Below are positions 24,448-32,446 of a stretch of 64,000 nucleotides of DNA, one piece after another. The DNA is taken from contig JAVBLE010000003.1 of assembly GCA_031553685.1 (NCBI GenBank), positions 61,386 through 125,385 on the forward strand. The letters are read 5' to 3'. The notes beneath the pieces were generated by a model. The model did no database searches, was not told the origin of the DNA, and saw nothing but the letters and a program-made list of their open reading frames with translations. The position numbers were made by a program, and so were the translations under genes. Positions within the stretch are counted from its first letter, which is position 1. Each line of letters opens with the position of its first letter. Source of the stretch: JAFGVL01 sp031553685 (GTDB taxonomy: Bacteria; Bacteroidota; Bacteroidia; Bacteroidales; Paludibacteraceae).

Positions 24448-24984
24448 ATGCCTAATAAAAATTTCAAAGAATTATTATCCGAAGTAAAAGCCATGGTTTT
24501 CGATGTGGACGGCGTGCTGTCCACCGCCATGATACCACTTTATCCTAATGGCGAACCCATGCGTGTAATCAATACCAAAGACGGCTATGCTCTTAACCTG
24601 GCTGCCCGGCGTGGTTTTCCGTTAGCTATTATAACCGGTGGAGCTACCGAAGCCGTTCGTGTGCGTTTCGAAGGACTTGGTTTCAAAGCTGACGATATAC
24701 ACATGAAAGTGCATAAGAAAAAAGAAGTGTTGCAAGGGTTTATAGACAAATACAACTTGCAACCCGAAAATATCCTGTTTATGGGCGACGACATTCCAGA
24801 TTACGAGTCGATGAAAATGGTTGGTATTCCCGTTTGTCCTGCCGACGCAGTGCCCGAAATCAAAGCCATTTCCGTTTATGTTTCGGATAAAGACGGTGGT
24901 TTTGGTTGCGCGCGCGATGTAGTGGAGCAAGTACTCAAAGCACAGGGACTTTGGATGAGTGATGCCGAGGCTTTTGGGTGGTAA
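24448..24984 (+). CDS. KdsC-like HAD phosphatase
   Basis: 178 residues. HAD motif I is VFDVDGVLSTAMIPL (DxDGV), motif II ITGG, Lys in KKKEVLQGFIDK, motif III GDDIPDYESM. The NTKDGYALNLAARRG segment and lack of a cap are typical of KdsC (Kdo-8-phosphate phosphatase), which makes Kdo for LPS, acting as a tetramer in the cytoplasm. Bacteroidales often keep this gene between DUF2520 and UbiA, so the true substrate could also be another sugar or lipid phosphate. Confidence 0.85.
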   Translation: MPNKNFKELLSEVKAMVFDVDGVLSTAMIPLYPNGEPMRVINTKDGYALNLAARRGFPLAIITGGATEAVRVRFEGLGFKADDIHMKVHKKKEVLQGFIDKYNLQPENILFMGDDIPDYESMKMVGIPVCPADAVPEIKAISVYVSDKDGGFGCARDVVEQVLKAQGLWMSDAEAFGW

Positions 24985-25095
24985 AAAATAGATAGTGAGA
25001 TGGCGAGGAGTGAGATGGTAAGTAAAATTCTCATTATCAGAAAAACACAATAAATTCAGAATTCTCATCTCTTAATTTTTAATTTTTAATTTCAA

Positions 25096-26100
25096 ATGAA
25101 CTATTTAAATCTTATCCGTTATAAAAATCTACTCGCCATTGCGCTGTTCCAGATTTTAATATATTATTGCATCATTTCGCCATTCCTCACACTTTACGGA
25201 ATTGCTACCCTGAGTTCATTGCAAATCATATTTCTGATATTATCCTCAGTCTTCATTGCTGCCGGCGGGTTTGTCATCAACGAATATTTCGACACACGCA
25301 TCGACCAGCTCAATCGCCCCGACAAAGTAATCGTCGGTGTAACCGTCCCCAAAAAAACAGCCTCCGCATTGCACATTATTTTCACAGCTATTGGTTTTCT
25401 GATGGGCGTTTTCGTAGCATGGCAGTTGCGTAGCCTTACCTTGGGGCTAATCGCACTCTTCATTCCCGGCTTACTATGGTTTTACTCAGCCAGCTATAAA
25501 CGACAATTTTTAATCGGAAATATCATTGTTGCGCTTATGGCAGCATTCGTTCCCTTAGTGCCCGCCATCGCACAAGCAGCCGGCTTGCAAGTACACTACG
25601 GCGAAATAATCCAAGCATTACCTGTCAACGCAGTGCTGTACAGTTGGACTTGCGGCTTTGCATTCTTCATTTTCCTGACAATACTCATTCGCTCCCTCAT
25701 CAAAAACCTCGCAAGCGAATACGGCGACCGCGAAATGGAATCGCGCACAATGCCAATTGTACTAGGCGTTTGCAAAACAAAAATCGTCATTTACGCCCTC
25801 ATGGCAATCACCGTCGGACTATTAATATTTGTCAATTTCAAATACATCATCGATTTCCCTTGGTTTGGCGAAGTAAAAAGCACGCTGCCCATCCGTTATA
25901 TTCTTTGCGCTGTGGCACTTCCATTTGGTTATTTGACTTATTTGTTGATAAAAGCCAAAAAATCTGCCGATTACAATCAAGCCGCTACCTTTTGTGGTTT
26001 CGTCCTTATCCTCGAAATGCTGTTCACACTTGTGTTTTATTTTCTTTTTTGCAAAGCACAAGGCATACCCATGTTTGGTACATTTTTAATTCAACCTTAA
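25096..26100 (+). CDS. UbiA-family prenyltransferase
   Basis: 334 residues, eight or nine membrane helices. The first Asp-rich motif is NEYFDTRIDQLNRPDK (NxxxDxxxD), the second is around SEYGDREMESRTMPI (DREME). These bind Mg2+ and the prenyl diphosphate. The variant sequence with geranylgeranylglycerol-phosphate-synthase-type motifs suggests transfer of a prenyl group to a small acceptor; a quinone (MenA-like) role is not indicated because motifs differ. Sits between KdsC-like and Maf as in other Bacteroidales. A MITE-like repeat follows the stop. Confidence 0.85.
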   Translation: MNYLNLIRYKNLLAIALFQILIYYCIISPFLTLYGIATLSSLQIIFLILSSVFIAAGGFVINEYFDTRIDQLNRPDKVIVGVTVPKKTASALHIIFTAIGFLMGVFVAWQLRSLTLGLIALFIPGLLWFYSASYKRQFLIGNIIVALMAAFVPLVPAIAQAAGLQVHYGEIIQALPVNAVLYSWTCGFAFFIFLTILIRSLIKNLASEYGDREMESRTMPIVLGVCKTKIVIYALMAITVGLLIFVNFKYIIDFPWFGEVKSTLPIRYILCAVALPFGYLTYLLIKAKKSADYNQAATFCGFVLILEMLFTLVFYFLFCKAQGIPMFGTFLIQP

Positions 26101-26107
26101 AAATTTA

Positions 26108-26273
26108 CGGAATTATCCCTTTTATTCTTGTGAAAAAGGGGATTCGTCATACCGCGCTCGGTTGCTGAGCGAAGTCGAAGTATGACGCGGTATCGCCCAT
26201 AAAGTAATTAATGGTTATTATGCGATTGCGGGTCAAGCCCGCAATGACGACAAGAGCAAAAGGGATAATTCCG
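26108..26273. repeat. MITE-like element with 24-bp terminal inverted repeats
   Basis: 166 bp starting CGGAATTATCCCTTTT and ending with its complement (AAAAGGGATAATTCCG); the 24-bp ends differ at two positions. Inside are CATACCGCGCTCGGTTGCTG... and GCGGGTCAAGCCCGC hairpins. Half of it recurs inverted at 19720-19798. No coding capacity; would need a transposase from elsewhere. Confidence 0.75.
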
Positions 26274-26364
26274 AAAATTTTTAATTTAACGATTTACAAA
26301 TAGACAATTATTTTGTCAGTTGCTAAATTGTGAAATTGTAAATTGTAAAATAGTAAATAAACTA

Positions 26365-26946
26365 ATGCTTGATAATCTCAAAAAATACAACATCATACTC
26401 GGGTCACAATCGCCACGCCGGTTGGAATTATTGAAAGGCATTGACATTCCTTTCACCGTAAAAATAATTGCCGGGTTGGAAGAAGTATATCCACCTCAAT
26501 TGCAAGCGGAAGAAATCCCGCTCTTTTTAGCCGAACTCAAAGCATCGGCTTATTTACCCGAAATAGACGAAAATACATTAGTAATCACCGCCGACACCAT
26601 CGTTTGGAGCGAAGGGAAAGTGCTCGGCAAACCCACCGATTTAGCCGATGCCCGCGAAATGATCCAACAACTTTCGGGCAAAACCCACGAGGTATTCACC
26701 GGTGTTTGCATACAGACAAAATCCAAAAAAGTAAGTTTCACAGCCGTTTCGCATGTAACATTTTCTACCCTAACCGAAACCGAAATCGATTATTACCTAA
26801 GCCATTACAAACCGCTCGACAAAGCCGGTGCGTACGGCGTACAAGAATGGATCGGATATATCGCCGTAGAGCATATCGAAGGTTCGTATTTTAATGTAAT
26901 GGGATTGCCGATACAGCGACTGTATACGGCTTTGAAGGAATTTTAG
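26365..26946 (+). CDS. maf: Maf-family nucleotide pyrophosphatase
   Basis: 193 residues from the ATG at 26365 (the upstream TTG/ATG at 26320 adds a low-complexity tail copied from repeat-like DNA). IILGSQSPRRLELLKG is the Maf opening (S..SPRR..LL), then ITADTIVW, LGKPTDLADAREMIQQLSG and YKPLDKAGAYGVQEWIG, the metal-binding and specificity region. It hydrolyses non-canonical or dTTP/UTP nucleotides in the cytoplasm. Last gene of the DUF2520/HAD/UbiA/Maf set. Confidence 0.93.
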   Translation: MLDNLKKYNIILGSQSPRRLELLKGIDIPFTVKIIAGLEEVYPPQLQAEEIPLFLAELKASAYLPEIDENTLVITADTIVWSEGKVLGKPTDLADAREMIQQLSGKTHEVFTGVCIQTKSKKVSFTAVSHVTFSTLTETEIDYYLSHYKPLDKAGAYGVQEWIGYIAVEHIEGSYFNVMGLPIQRLYTALKEF

Positions 26947-27070
26947 GAAAGATAAACTTTCTCACTTTATGCTTTCACTGTTAATTATTTTGCAATACAG
27001 AAACTCAGAATAAAAAAAAGTTTAGTACATGACAAAAATCAAATTTGTTATATAAATCAATAAAAAGTAC

Positions 27071-27173
27071 CGTCATGTCGACCAAAACGACGAGGCACGA
27101 GGAGTGTCGTGGAGACATCGCAGAAAAAGCACTAATTAGTCTTTAGCGATGTCTCGACAAGCTCGACATGACG
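27071..27173. repeat. CGTCATGTCGAC inverted-repeat element, copy 3
   Basis: Starts CGTCATGTCGACC, ends CGACATGACG; inner GGAGACATCGC pairs with GCGATGTCTCGAC. The following base pairs run into the aminotransferase stop codon at 27180. Confidence 0.7.
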
Positions 27174-27179
27174 ATCCTT

Positions 27180-28355
27180 CTATTGCTTTTGTATTGTTCT
27201 TTTAATTTTTGTCATGTACAGAAGAGATTTTAAATAAATTTCCAACCGATCCATGCCTTCTTTAATATTCTCGAGGCTATTGGCATACGAAAACCGCACG
27301 AAACCCTCGCCGTTGGTACCAAAATCGATTCCCGGCGTAATACCCACATGAGCCTTTTCCAGCACATCAAATGAGAATTTGTATACATCGTTGGTAAACA
27401 TGCGCGCATCGGCAAACACATAGAATGCCCCTTGCGGTTCGCTGTGCAAGATAAAGCCCATCGCTTTCAATCGTTCAATCATATAAAGGCGGCGTTCATT
27501 ATAGACAGCACGCATTTTGTCCACATCCTCGTTGCCTTCTTGCAACGCCGCAATGCCGGCATGTTGCACCATGCTCGGCGCACAGATAAACAAGTTTTGT
27601 TGAAGCGTTTGCAAAGTGCGCATATATTTCTTGGGTGCAATCAAATAACCAAGGCGCAAACCCGTCATCGCAAAGCGTTTGGAGAAACCGTTGAGGATAA
27701 AGGCTTCGTCCGAATATTCGAGCATCGTGTGCGTTTCGCCTTCGTAAACCAAGCCGTGGTAAATCTCGTCCGAGATAACCGGAATACCCAGTTTGGCAAG
27801 TTCTTGCATCACTTCTTTATCAACCAATGTTCCGGTTGGGTTCATGGGCGAATTGATAAAGATAGCGCGGGTTTTAGGCGTAATCCGTTTTTTGATTTCT
27901 TCTATATCAAACTGAAAATTATTCTCGGCACTCAACGGTATTTCCACCGGCACGCCATTGCACGACAAAATAAAATTGCGGTAACAAGCGTAACCCGGAT
28001 TAGAAAACATCACCTCGCCGCCCACTTCGCACAGCAGCATAATCACCATCAGTATAGCCGGCGACGAACCCGACGAGATCACAATACAATCCGGATCGAC
28101 CGTTACGCCGTATTCCGTTTTGTAGAAGTCCGCTATTGTTTGGCGCAACTCCGGTTCGCCGAGCGAGTGCGTGTAATGCGTTTTCCCTTCGACAAGGGCT
28201 TTTTGTGCAGCTTCTACCGCACACGCCGGCATATCGAAATCAGGTTCGCCTACTTCGAGATGGATAATATCGGTACCGTGTTGCTGCATGTCGTTGGCTT
28301 TTTCCAACACATCCATCACGATAAAAGGTTTTAGTTTGTCCATTTGAGGATTCAT
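27180..28355 (-). CDS. Class I/II pyridoxal-phosphate aminotransferase (AspC-like)
   Basis: 391 residues. HLEVGEPDFDMPACAVEAA and THYTHSLGEPELRQTIADFY are the N-terminal substrate segments; INSPMNPTGTL and SDEIYHGLVYEG bind PLP; the catalytic Lys is in LNGFSKRFAMTGLRLGY, and the carboxylate-binding Arg near GFVRFSYA. An aspartate/aromatic-type transaminase, cytoplasmic; substrate not certain. The last dozen residues (TKIKRTIQKQ) run past the family's usual end into the repeat-bounded region, so the native stop may have been replaced. Upstream lies the seven-unit 41-bp array. Confidence 0.9.
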   Translation of the reverse strand: MNPQMDKLKPFIVMDVLEKANDMQQHGTDIIHLEVGEPDFDMPACAVEAAQKALVEGKTHYTHSLGEPELRQTIADFYKTEYGVTVDPDCIVISSGSSPAILMVIMLLCEVGGEVMFSNPGYACYRNFILSCNGVPVEIPLSAENNFQFDIEEIKKRITPKTRAIFINSPMNPTGTLVDKEVMQELAKLGIPVISDEIYHGLVYEGETHTMLEYSDEAFILNGFSKRFAMTGLRLGYLIAPKKYMRTLQTLQQNLFICAPSMVQHAGIAALQEGNEDVDKMRAVYNERRLYMIERLKAMGFILHSEPQGAFYVFADARMFTNDVYKFSFDVLEKAHVGITPGIDFGTNGEGFVRFSYANSLENIKEGMDRLEIYLKSLLYMTKIKRTIQKQ

Positions 28356-28834
28356 TATATTTTTTAAATTAAAACAATTAAAAAATGAAGGAAATTAGAT
28401 GATGGTTTTATAATTCTTTCATTATTTTAACCCGACCAGATTAGTAATAACTCTATTTTCATTGTGTTATTGTTTCTTCAGAAATTCTGAACGGGCAAAC
28501 CCTGCTTGTTTTATGCTTTCAGAATTTCTGAACGGATAAAAGCCTGTACTTTTTCTTAATTAGAAATTCTGGAGAAGCAAAATCTTCAGGTTTTACTCAT
28601 TTAGAAATTCTGAATAAGTAAAACTTTAGGCTTTTATTGATTTAGAATTTCTGGAAACGCAAAACACGCCACTTTTATTTATTTAGAATTTCTAAATGGA
28701 TTTACGCTGCTTGTTTTAGCTTTTCAGAATTTCTTTTTGATTGTTTTGTTTTATTATCGGAGTAAAACTCCTTCTGAATATTGAAGCAGCGGATACATAT
28801 CCGCTGCGACGGATAGAATTTGGGAGAATTTTTT
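28356..28834. other. Intergenic region with the 41-bp array
   Basis: Between the aminotransferase start and the YD-repeat gene stop, both on the minus strand. It holds 125 bp of AT-rich leader, the array 28480-28766, and a stretch with short hairpins (GGAGTaaaACTCC; GCAGCGGATAcaTATCCGCTGC) at 28755-28815. No gene. Confidence 0.75.
28480..28766. repeat. Seven-unit tandem array with exact 41-bp period
   Basis: Units begin at 28480, 28521, 28562, 28603, 28644, 28685 and 28726. Each opens with a palindromic 9-mer, AGAAATTCT or AGAATTTCT, usually followed by GAA or GGA; further in are an AAAA block and a TTTT block, while the rest diverges freely. The spacing is constant at 41 although the units share only about half their bases. 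Lies 125 bp upstream of the aminotransferase start. Looks like a phased set of binding sites or a decayed minisatellite. Confidence 0.85.
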
Positions 28835-29563
28835 CTAACTTTTCCTATTTTCTTTCTTCCAATACAAATTCCGTTGCAACCCCTCTTCCGCTGGCGTAAT
28901 TTGAAAAATTTGCTGTTTTGTTTCTATATTATTTTCGTCATAAAATGTTAAAACTTGCTTATACAACACACCATTTCCAAAGAACTGATTGCTTTCTATT
29001 TCACGATTTTGCTCGTTGTATTTATATTTTTTTATCCACCCCAATTCGCCTTTTTCGCCGAAAAAAGACTTTTCCTCAAACAAAAGCCCTTTGCGATATT
29101 TATTTTCATAGCGACTCTCCAAACGCCCCTCAAAATAATGAAACTCATCTGTGCGGTTACCTTTCTCGTCGTATTCATAATAGCGAATTATCTTTCTTCC
29201 CTTCTTCTCTTTTATGCAACGGTTCGTTTTTTTGTCGTAAAAATACTTGATTGTAAAACCAACATTAATTGTATAATCAACATTATTGGTCTGATTGTAA
29301 ACATATTTGAGGCGATTTCCTTTGTCATCATACTCGTAGGTAGATTCCCAAGAGTTCAGCACTTCGCCGTTTTCACCGATTTCTTCTACAAACCTTCTCA
29401 ATAGATTCCCCGAAGAATCAAACGATTTATCAATTTTTTTATTTCGATAATCTATGTGATTGACGATGTTTCCATTTTCGTCAAATCTTGTAACATCGAC
29501 TAATTGGTCGTTTTCGGATCTTCGCTCTTCGTATAGGTAAAGAGCAGAGAGTTGCGTTTCCAT
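28835..29563 (-). CDS. YD-repeat (RHS-like) orphan protein
   Basis: 242 residues from METQLSALYLY (an upstream in-frame ATG at 29599 is less likely). It consists of repeated RHS/YD-type strands: RFDENGNIVNHIDY, DSSGNLLRRF, YEYDDKGNRLKYVYN, YYEYDEKGNRTDEFHYFEG and YKYNEQNREIESNQFFG. No signal peptide, no RHS core or toxin is attached, so it is an isolated fragment or a stand-alone cytoplasmic variant. It lies in the same repeat-rich region as the RHS tip at 31307. Confidence 0.7.
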   Translation of the reverse strand: METQLSALYLYEERRSENDQLVDVTRFDENGNIVNHIDYRNKKIDKSFDSSGNLLRRFVEEIGENGEVLNSWESTYEYDDKGNRLKYVYNQTNNVDYTINVGFTIKYFYDKKTNRCIKEKKGRKIIRYYEYDEKGNRTDEFHYFEGRLESRYENKYRKGLLFEEKSFFGEKGELGWIKKYKYNEQNREIESNQFFGNGVLYKQVLTFYDENNIETKQQIFQITPAEEGLQRNLYWKKENRKS

Positions 29564-29992
29564 TGTTTTTATTTTTAAAATTATTTTGCAAAGAAACAAA
29601 TTGACTATGCCAAAACACAGCGTAGACCACGCTCGGCGTAGGCTCTGCCTGCGTCGAAGTTAGAAACAAGTCTCCTGACTTGTATACAATCAATTCCTTT
29701 TTCTATTTGCAAGCGATGACGCTTGCGTTTAGCTACGACATAGGCAGAGCCTATGCCGAGCAACCTATTTATTATACACTACGCTCAGCGGGGGCGAATA
29801 ATTATTCGCCCCTACCGGCATAATTTATATCCATATAAATCCTTATAAATCAAATATCAAAGAACGCTGAAATTTACATACTGATGGAACAAAATTTTCT
29901 CCCCGATGAAAATAAATTTACATCCCGATGAAAATTTTCCTCCGTCGGGATGTAAATTTTATGACCTTGAAATGTACTGTTTGAAGGATTGG
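29564..29992. other. Repeat-filled intergenic region
   Basis: 429 bp. 29633-29690 (CGCTCGGCGTAGGCTCTGCC... then TTAGAAACAAGTC) recurs at 33081-33123. 29727-29765 has CATAGGCagaGCCTATG hairpin. The HU terminator is at 29914-29959. No gene. Confidence 0.6.
29914..29959 (-). terminator. Terminator after the HU gene
   Basis: 17-bp stem AAATTTACATCCCGATG with one G-T pair, 12-nt loop, adjacent T-run on the minus strand. Confidence 0.65.
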
Positions 29993-30370
29993 TTATTCAA
30001 CCTCGAAAGTCAGGTTTTCGATTTCCGACTTGATTAGTTTGCCCGGTGTGAATATTATTTTTACGCTGCGTATCATTTCGGTGTTGAATTTCTTGGGATC
30101 TTCTACGCCATCACTGCTGAACGAGAGGCGAAGCGTGCCAAAATCCCCCAACTGTACGCTGCGGCCCATCATCAGGAATAATGGCAACTCGTCTACCACA
30201 TTTTGCAGGGCATTATTCAAATCGCCACGGGTGAGCGACGAACGACCGGCGATTTGTTTTGCCAATTCATCAATGGTTACTGCCTTGCCCGATTGCACAG
30301 GGCTGGCATACCATTTCTTTTGGGCATCCTTATTGCCCGGATTGCCTCTTTCAATTAATTTGTACTTCAT
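29993..30370 (-). CDS. HU-family DNA-binding protein, Bacteroidetes type
   Basis: 125 residues. The core HU/IHF dimer fold is recognisable: TIDELAKQIAGRSSLTRGDL helix pair, VVDELPLFLMMGRSVQLGDFGTLRLSFSS (GxVxLxxFGxF-like beta strands) and a C-terminal arm with KIIFTPGKLIKSEI. The N-terminus (MKYKLIERGNPGNKDAQKKW) matches the longer orphan HU-like proteins that are numerous in Bacteroidetes. Binds and bends DNA; the specific role is unknown. Confidence 0.88.
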   Translation of the reverse strand: MKYKLIERGNPGNKDAQKKWYASPVQSGKAVTIDELAKQIAGRSSLTRGDLNNALQNVVDELPLFLMMGRSVQLGDFGTLRLSFSSDGVEDPKKFNTEMIRSVKIIFTPGKLIKSEIENLTFEVE

Positions 30371-30667
30371 TTGTGTACGGTTTTTTTAGTTTATAAATTT
30401 TGATTGTTTAAATATGTAGAGCTTGTGCTCTGCTTTTCTTTTTTATTGTCGGAGTAAAACTCCTTTTGAATATCTGGAAAGGTCGGACTACAAGTCCGCC
30501 TTGACGGGGTACTTTTAGCTACACATAGCCAAAGGCTATTCGGATTTTTTAATCCGTTTTTTGCATTACAAATGCTTATACTCTACTCTGCCGAATTACA
30601 AATCCGGCAGGACGGACACTTATGTTTGCAAAACCGCGCCAGCTGTGAATACATAACCAACATCACC
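30371..30667. other. Repeat-filled intergenic region
   Basis: Includes GGAGTAAAACTCC and GGACTACAAGTCC mini-hairpins at about 30458-30500 and the 104-bp repeat 30513-30616. No gene. Confidence 0.6.
30513..30616. repeat. 104-bp mini-hairpin repeat, copy 1
   Basis: A string of short hairpins: TAGCCaaaGGCTA, GGATTttttAATCC, GCATTacaaATGC, GCCGAATTacaAATCCGGC. A copy of the same length with a few base changes is at 32313-32416. Confidence 0.8.
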
Positions 30668-31279
30668 TTAATTACAATAATAACCATAAGGACTTGGTCG
30701 ACCATAATGTGGTGAGTCATCCGAAGGTTTAGGTAATTCTGCTGCATTTTTTAGAAATTTCTTATAAATAGAGTCTGGTGGCATTGAGTCATGCAAATTA
30801 ATGACTGGAATATATGCTGTAAAATACCCCCAGCAACATGTGTCAAATACAAACACTTTTACTACAGATTCTTCTTTAGTTGGCTCTTTTTCTAAATAAA
30901 CTTCTTCACCAACTCCTAAAAATCTCAATGGAAGTGGTATTGAAATGGGTTCTTCATATAGAGAATCTTTGTATTCTTTATCATAATGCATATCAAGTTT
31001 TATTTCTCCAAGGTGAACTTTTTTATAGTAATCATATACACTCTTATAATATTCAACTAATTCTTCACCTCCACTTTTACTTTTGGCATATAATGTTGAT
31101 TGTACATTTTTCTGCCGTGTAAGGTCATATGCATACATGATTTTGTAAGATGTTGTAGCTTCTTCATACAATTTTTTTGCATGATATTGCATTATCGGAG
31201 GCAATATAAACCCCACTATTACAAGAAATATTGCTGTTAATAACAGCCCAATAGAATATATCTTTATTTTTTTCTTCAT
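30668..31279 (-). CDS. Single-span membrane protein downstream of RHS tip (possible immunity protein)
   Basis: 203 residues: one N-terminal membrane segment (IYSIGLLLTAIFLVIVGFIL) followed by a mainly exported or periplasmic domain with YYKSVYDYYKKVHLGEIKLD and SLYEEPISIPLPLRFLGVGE, ending in a Pro/Tyr-rich tail. No known family. It starts 27 bp after the RHS tip gene, the position an immunity gene takes in RHS and other polymorphic-toxin loci. Confidence 0.45.
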   Translation of the reverse strand: MKKKIKIYSIGLLLTAIFLVIVGFILPPIMQYHAKKLYEEATTSYKIMYAYDLTRQKNVQSTLYAKSKSGGEELVEYYKSVYDYYKKVHLGEIKLDMHYDKEYKDSLYEEPISIPLPLRFLGVGEEVYLEKEPTKEESVVKVFVFDTCCWGYFTAYIPVINLHDSMPPDSIYKKFLKNAAELPKPSDDSPHYGRPSPYGYYCN

Positions 31280-31306
31280 AAATTTATTTTAATAAAAATA
31301 CTGATT

Positions 31307-32266
31307 TTACTTTTTATTATATTTCTTTTCTGCTGAGGAATAGTTTTCGGACTTCCAAATATTTGTAGACTCTATACTTACTTTCCCATTTTTCCCGACA
31401 ACTTCTTTTGCATCACAGAAAACAGTAATACCTGTATCTTCCCCCATAGGATGAAGTATATTTGTGTATTTTAGACTCGCAGAAAATTTTCCTACTTTCC
31501 CATTTTCTTCGGGTTTATATTGTATATTATCAACAATCCAATCAGCACCTGTTGGAATATTATTATATGCTTCATCATCTGTTAAAGAAATTGAGGAAGC
31601 AATTACTAATTGATCTCCTGCTTTAAAAGTTCCTCCTATTCCTAAACCTACTTTTAATCCAAATACTTTATCTTTTCCAGCAGGAATTGTAACACTTGCT
31701 CCTGCTCCCCATTTTGCACTTACAGTACCAAAAGTCAAGCCTAAGGCTTTCATCGCACTTGCAAATGTTGGTTTGTTATAAGCAAATTGTGTTCCCATAT
31801 CAACACTTGCTTCCAGCCCAAAAATAGATTTAGCATTTTTATTTTCAAACTCTAATTTTTGATTCCATGGACCAATCGCACTATAAGCTGTATATTGCGT
31901 TTTGCCTATCATATCCCATGCAGTTCCTACTGTTAATCCGAAATTAACTCCATGACCAATTCCTGCAGCAACTCCAAAAGATTTTGAATGTACAGTTGTT
32001 GAATTCATAAACTCTAACCCTTCCAACTCCACTCCATCAATAAGCCTATTCTCACTAAAAGCGTATGAACTATTATGAGGATATTTTGAAGACAACGGAT
32101 CCACCGACCAAAACCGTCCAAGCCTATTATCACTTATCCGGTACTTAAAGAAAGAAGCATTACCCTCTCCTTTAATTTCATTATCCGCTTCTTGGTCTTG
32201 GAAGCCATACCTATATCCGGCAGGTTTGTACTTCCTCCCCGGCATTGGCATCCCGAATGAATACAC
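31307..32266 (-). CDS. RHS repeat-associated core tip with variable C-terminal domain (truncated)
   Basis: 319 residues from a GTG. Residues 10-80 are the conserved RHS core end: RYGFQDQEADNEIKGEGNAS, FKYRISDNRLGRFWSVDPLS, YAFSENRLIDGVELEG. The rest (about 85-319) is a variable glycine-rich domain (FGVAAGIGHGVNFGLTVGTA; GLKVGLGIGGTFKAGD) with no family I know. The large YD-repeat shell expected upstream is missing, with an in-frame stop just before the start, so this is a displaced tip or a decayed gene. Such C-terminal domains are often toxins, with immunity encoded next door. Confidence 0.7.
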   Translation of the reverse strand: MYSFGMPMPGRKYKPAGYRYGFQDQEADNEIKGEGNASFFKYRISDNRLGRFWSVDPLSSKYPHNSSYAFSENRLIDGVELEGLEFMNSTTVHSKSFGVAAGIGHGVNFGLTVGTAWDMIGKTQYTAYSAIGPWNQKLEFENKNAKSIFGLEASVDMGTQFAYNKPTFASAMKALGLTFGTVSAKWGAGASVTIPAGKDKVFGLKVGLGIGGTFKAGDQLVIASSISLTDDEAYNNIPTGADWIVDNIQYKPEENGKVGKFSASLKYTNILHPMGEDTGITVFCDAKEVVGKNGKVSIESTNIWKSENYSSAEKKYNKK

Positions 32267-32312
32267 AAAAACAGCCTACTTTTACACTCTTTTTTGCAAG
32301 ATAAAACCTTGC

Positions 32313-32416
32313 TTTTAGCTACACATAGCCAGAGGCTATTCGGATTTTTTAATCCGTTTTTCGCATTACAAATGCTAATACTCTACTCTGCCGAATTACA
32401 AATTCGGCAGGACGGA
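32313..32416. repeat. 104-bp mini-hairpin repeat, copy 2
   Basis: Same string of short hairpins as 30513-30616, including GCATTacaaATGC and GCCGAATTacaAATTCGGC. Lies between the RHS tip and the secreted protein gene, so the two copies flank the RHS tip/immunity pair in direct orientation. Confidence 0.8.
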
Positions 32417-32446
32417 CAGCTTAAGCCGAACAGGGATATATTATCT

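Noticed and set aside
27432..28334. 300-codon plus-strand frame opposite the aminotransferase
   Set aside because: Composition (many His, Arg, Phe) is typical of an antisense shadow; the minus-strand enzyme has full motifs.
28480..28766. CRISPR array
   Set aside because: The conserved part is only 9-12 bp and palindromic, the rest is partly shared between units, and there are no cas genes.
28480..28766. Heat-shock-element-like sites (GAAnnTTC)
   Set aside because: The resemblance is to a eukaryotic factor's site; no matching bacterial regulator is known to me, and the 41-bp period is the stronger signal.
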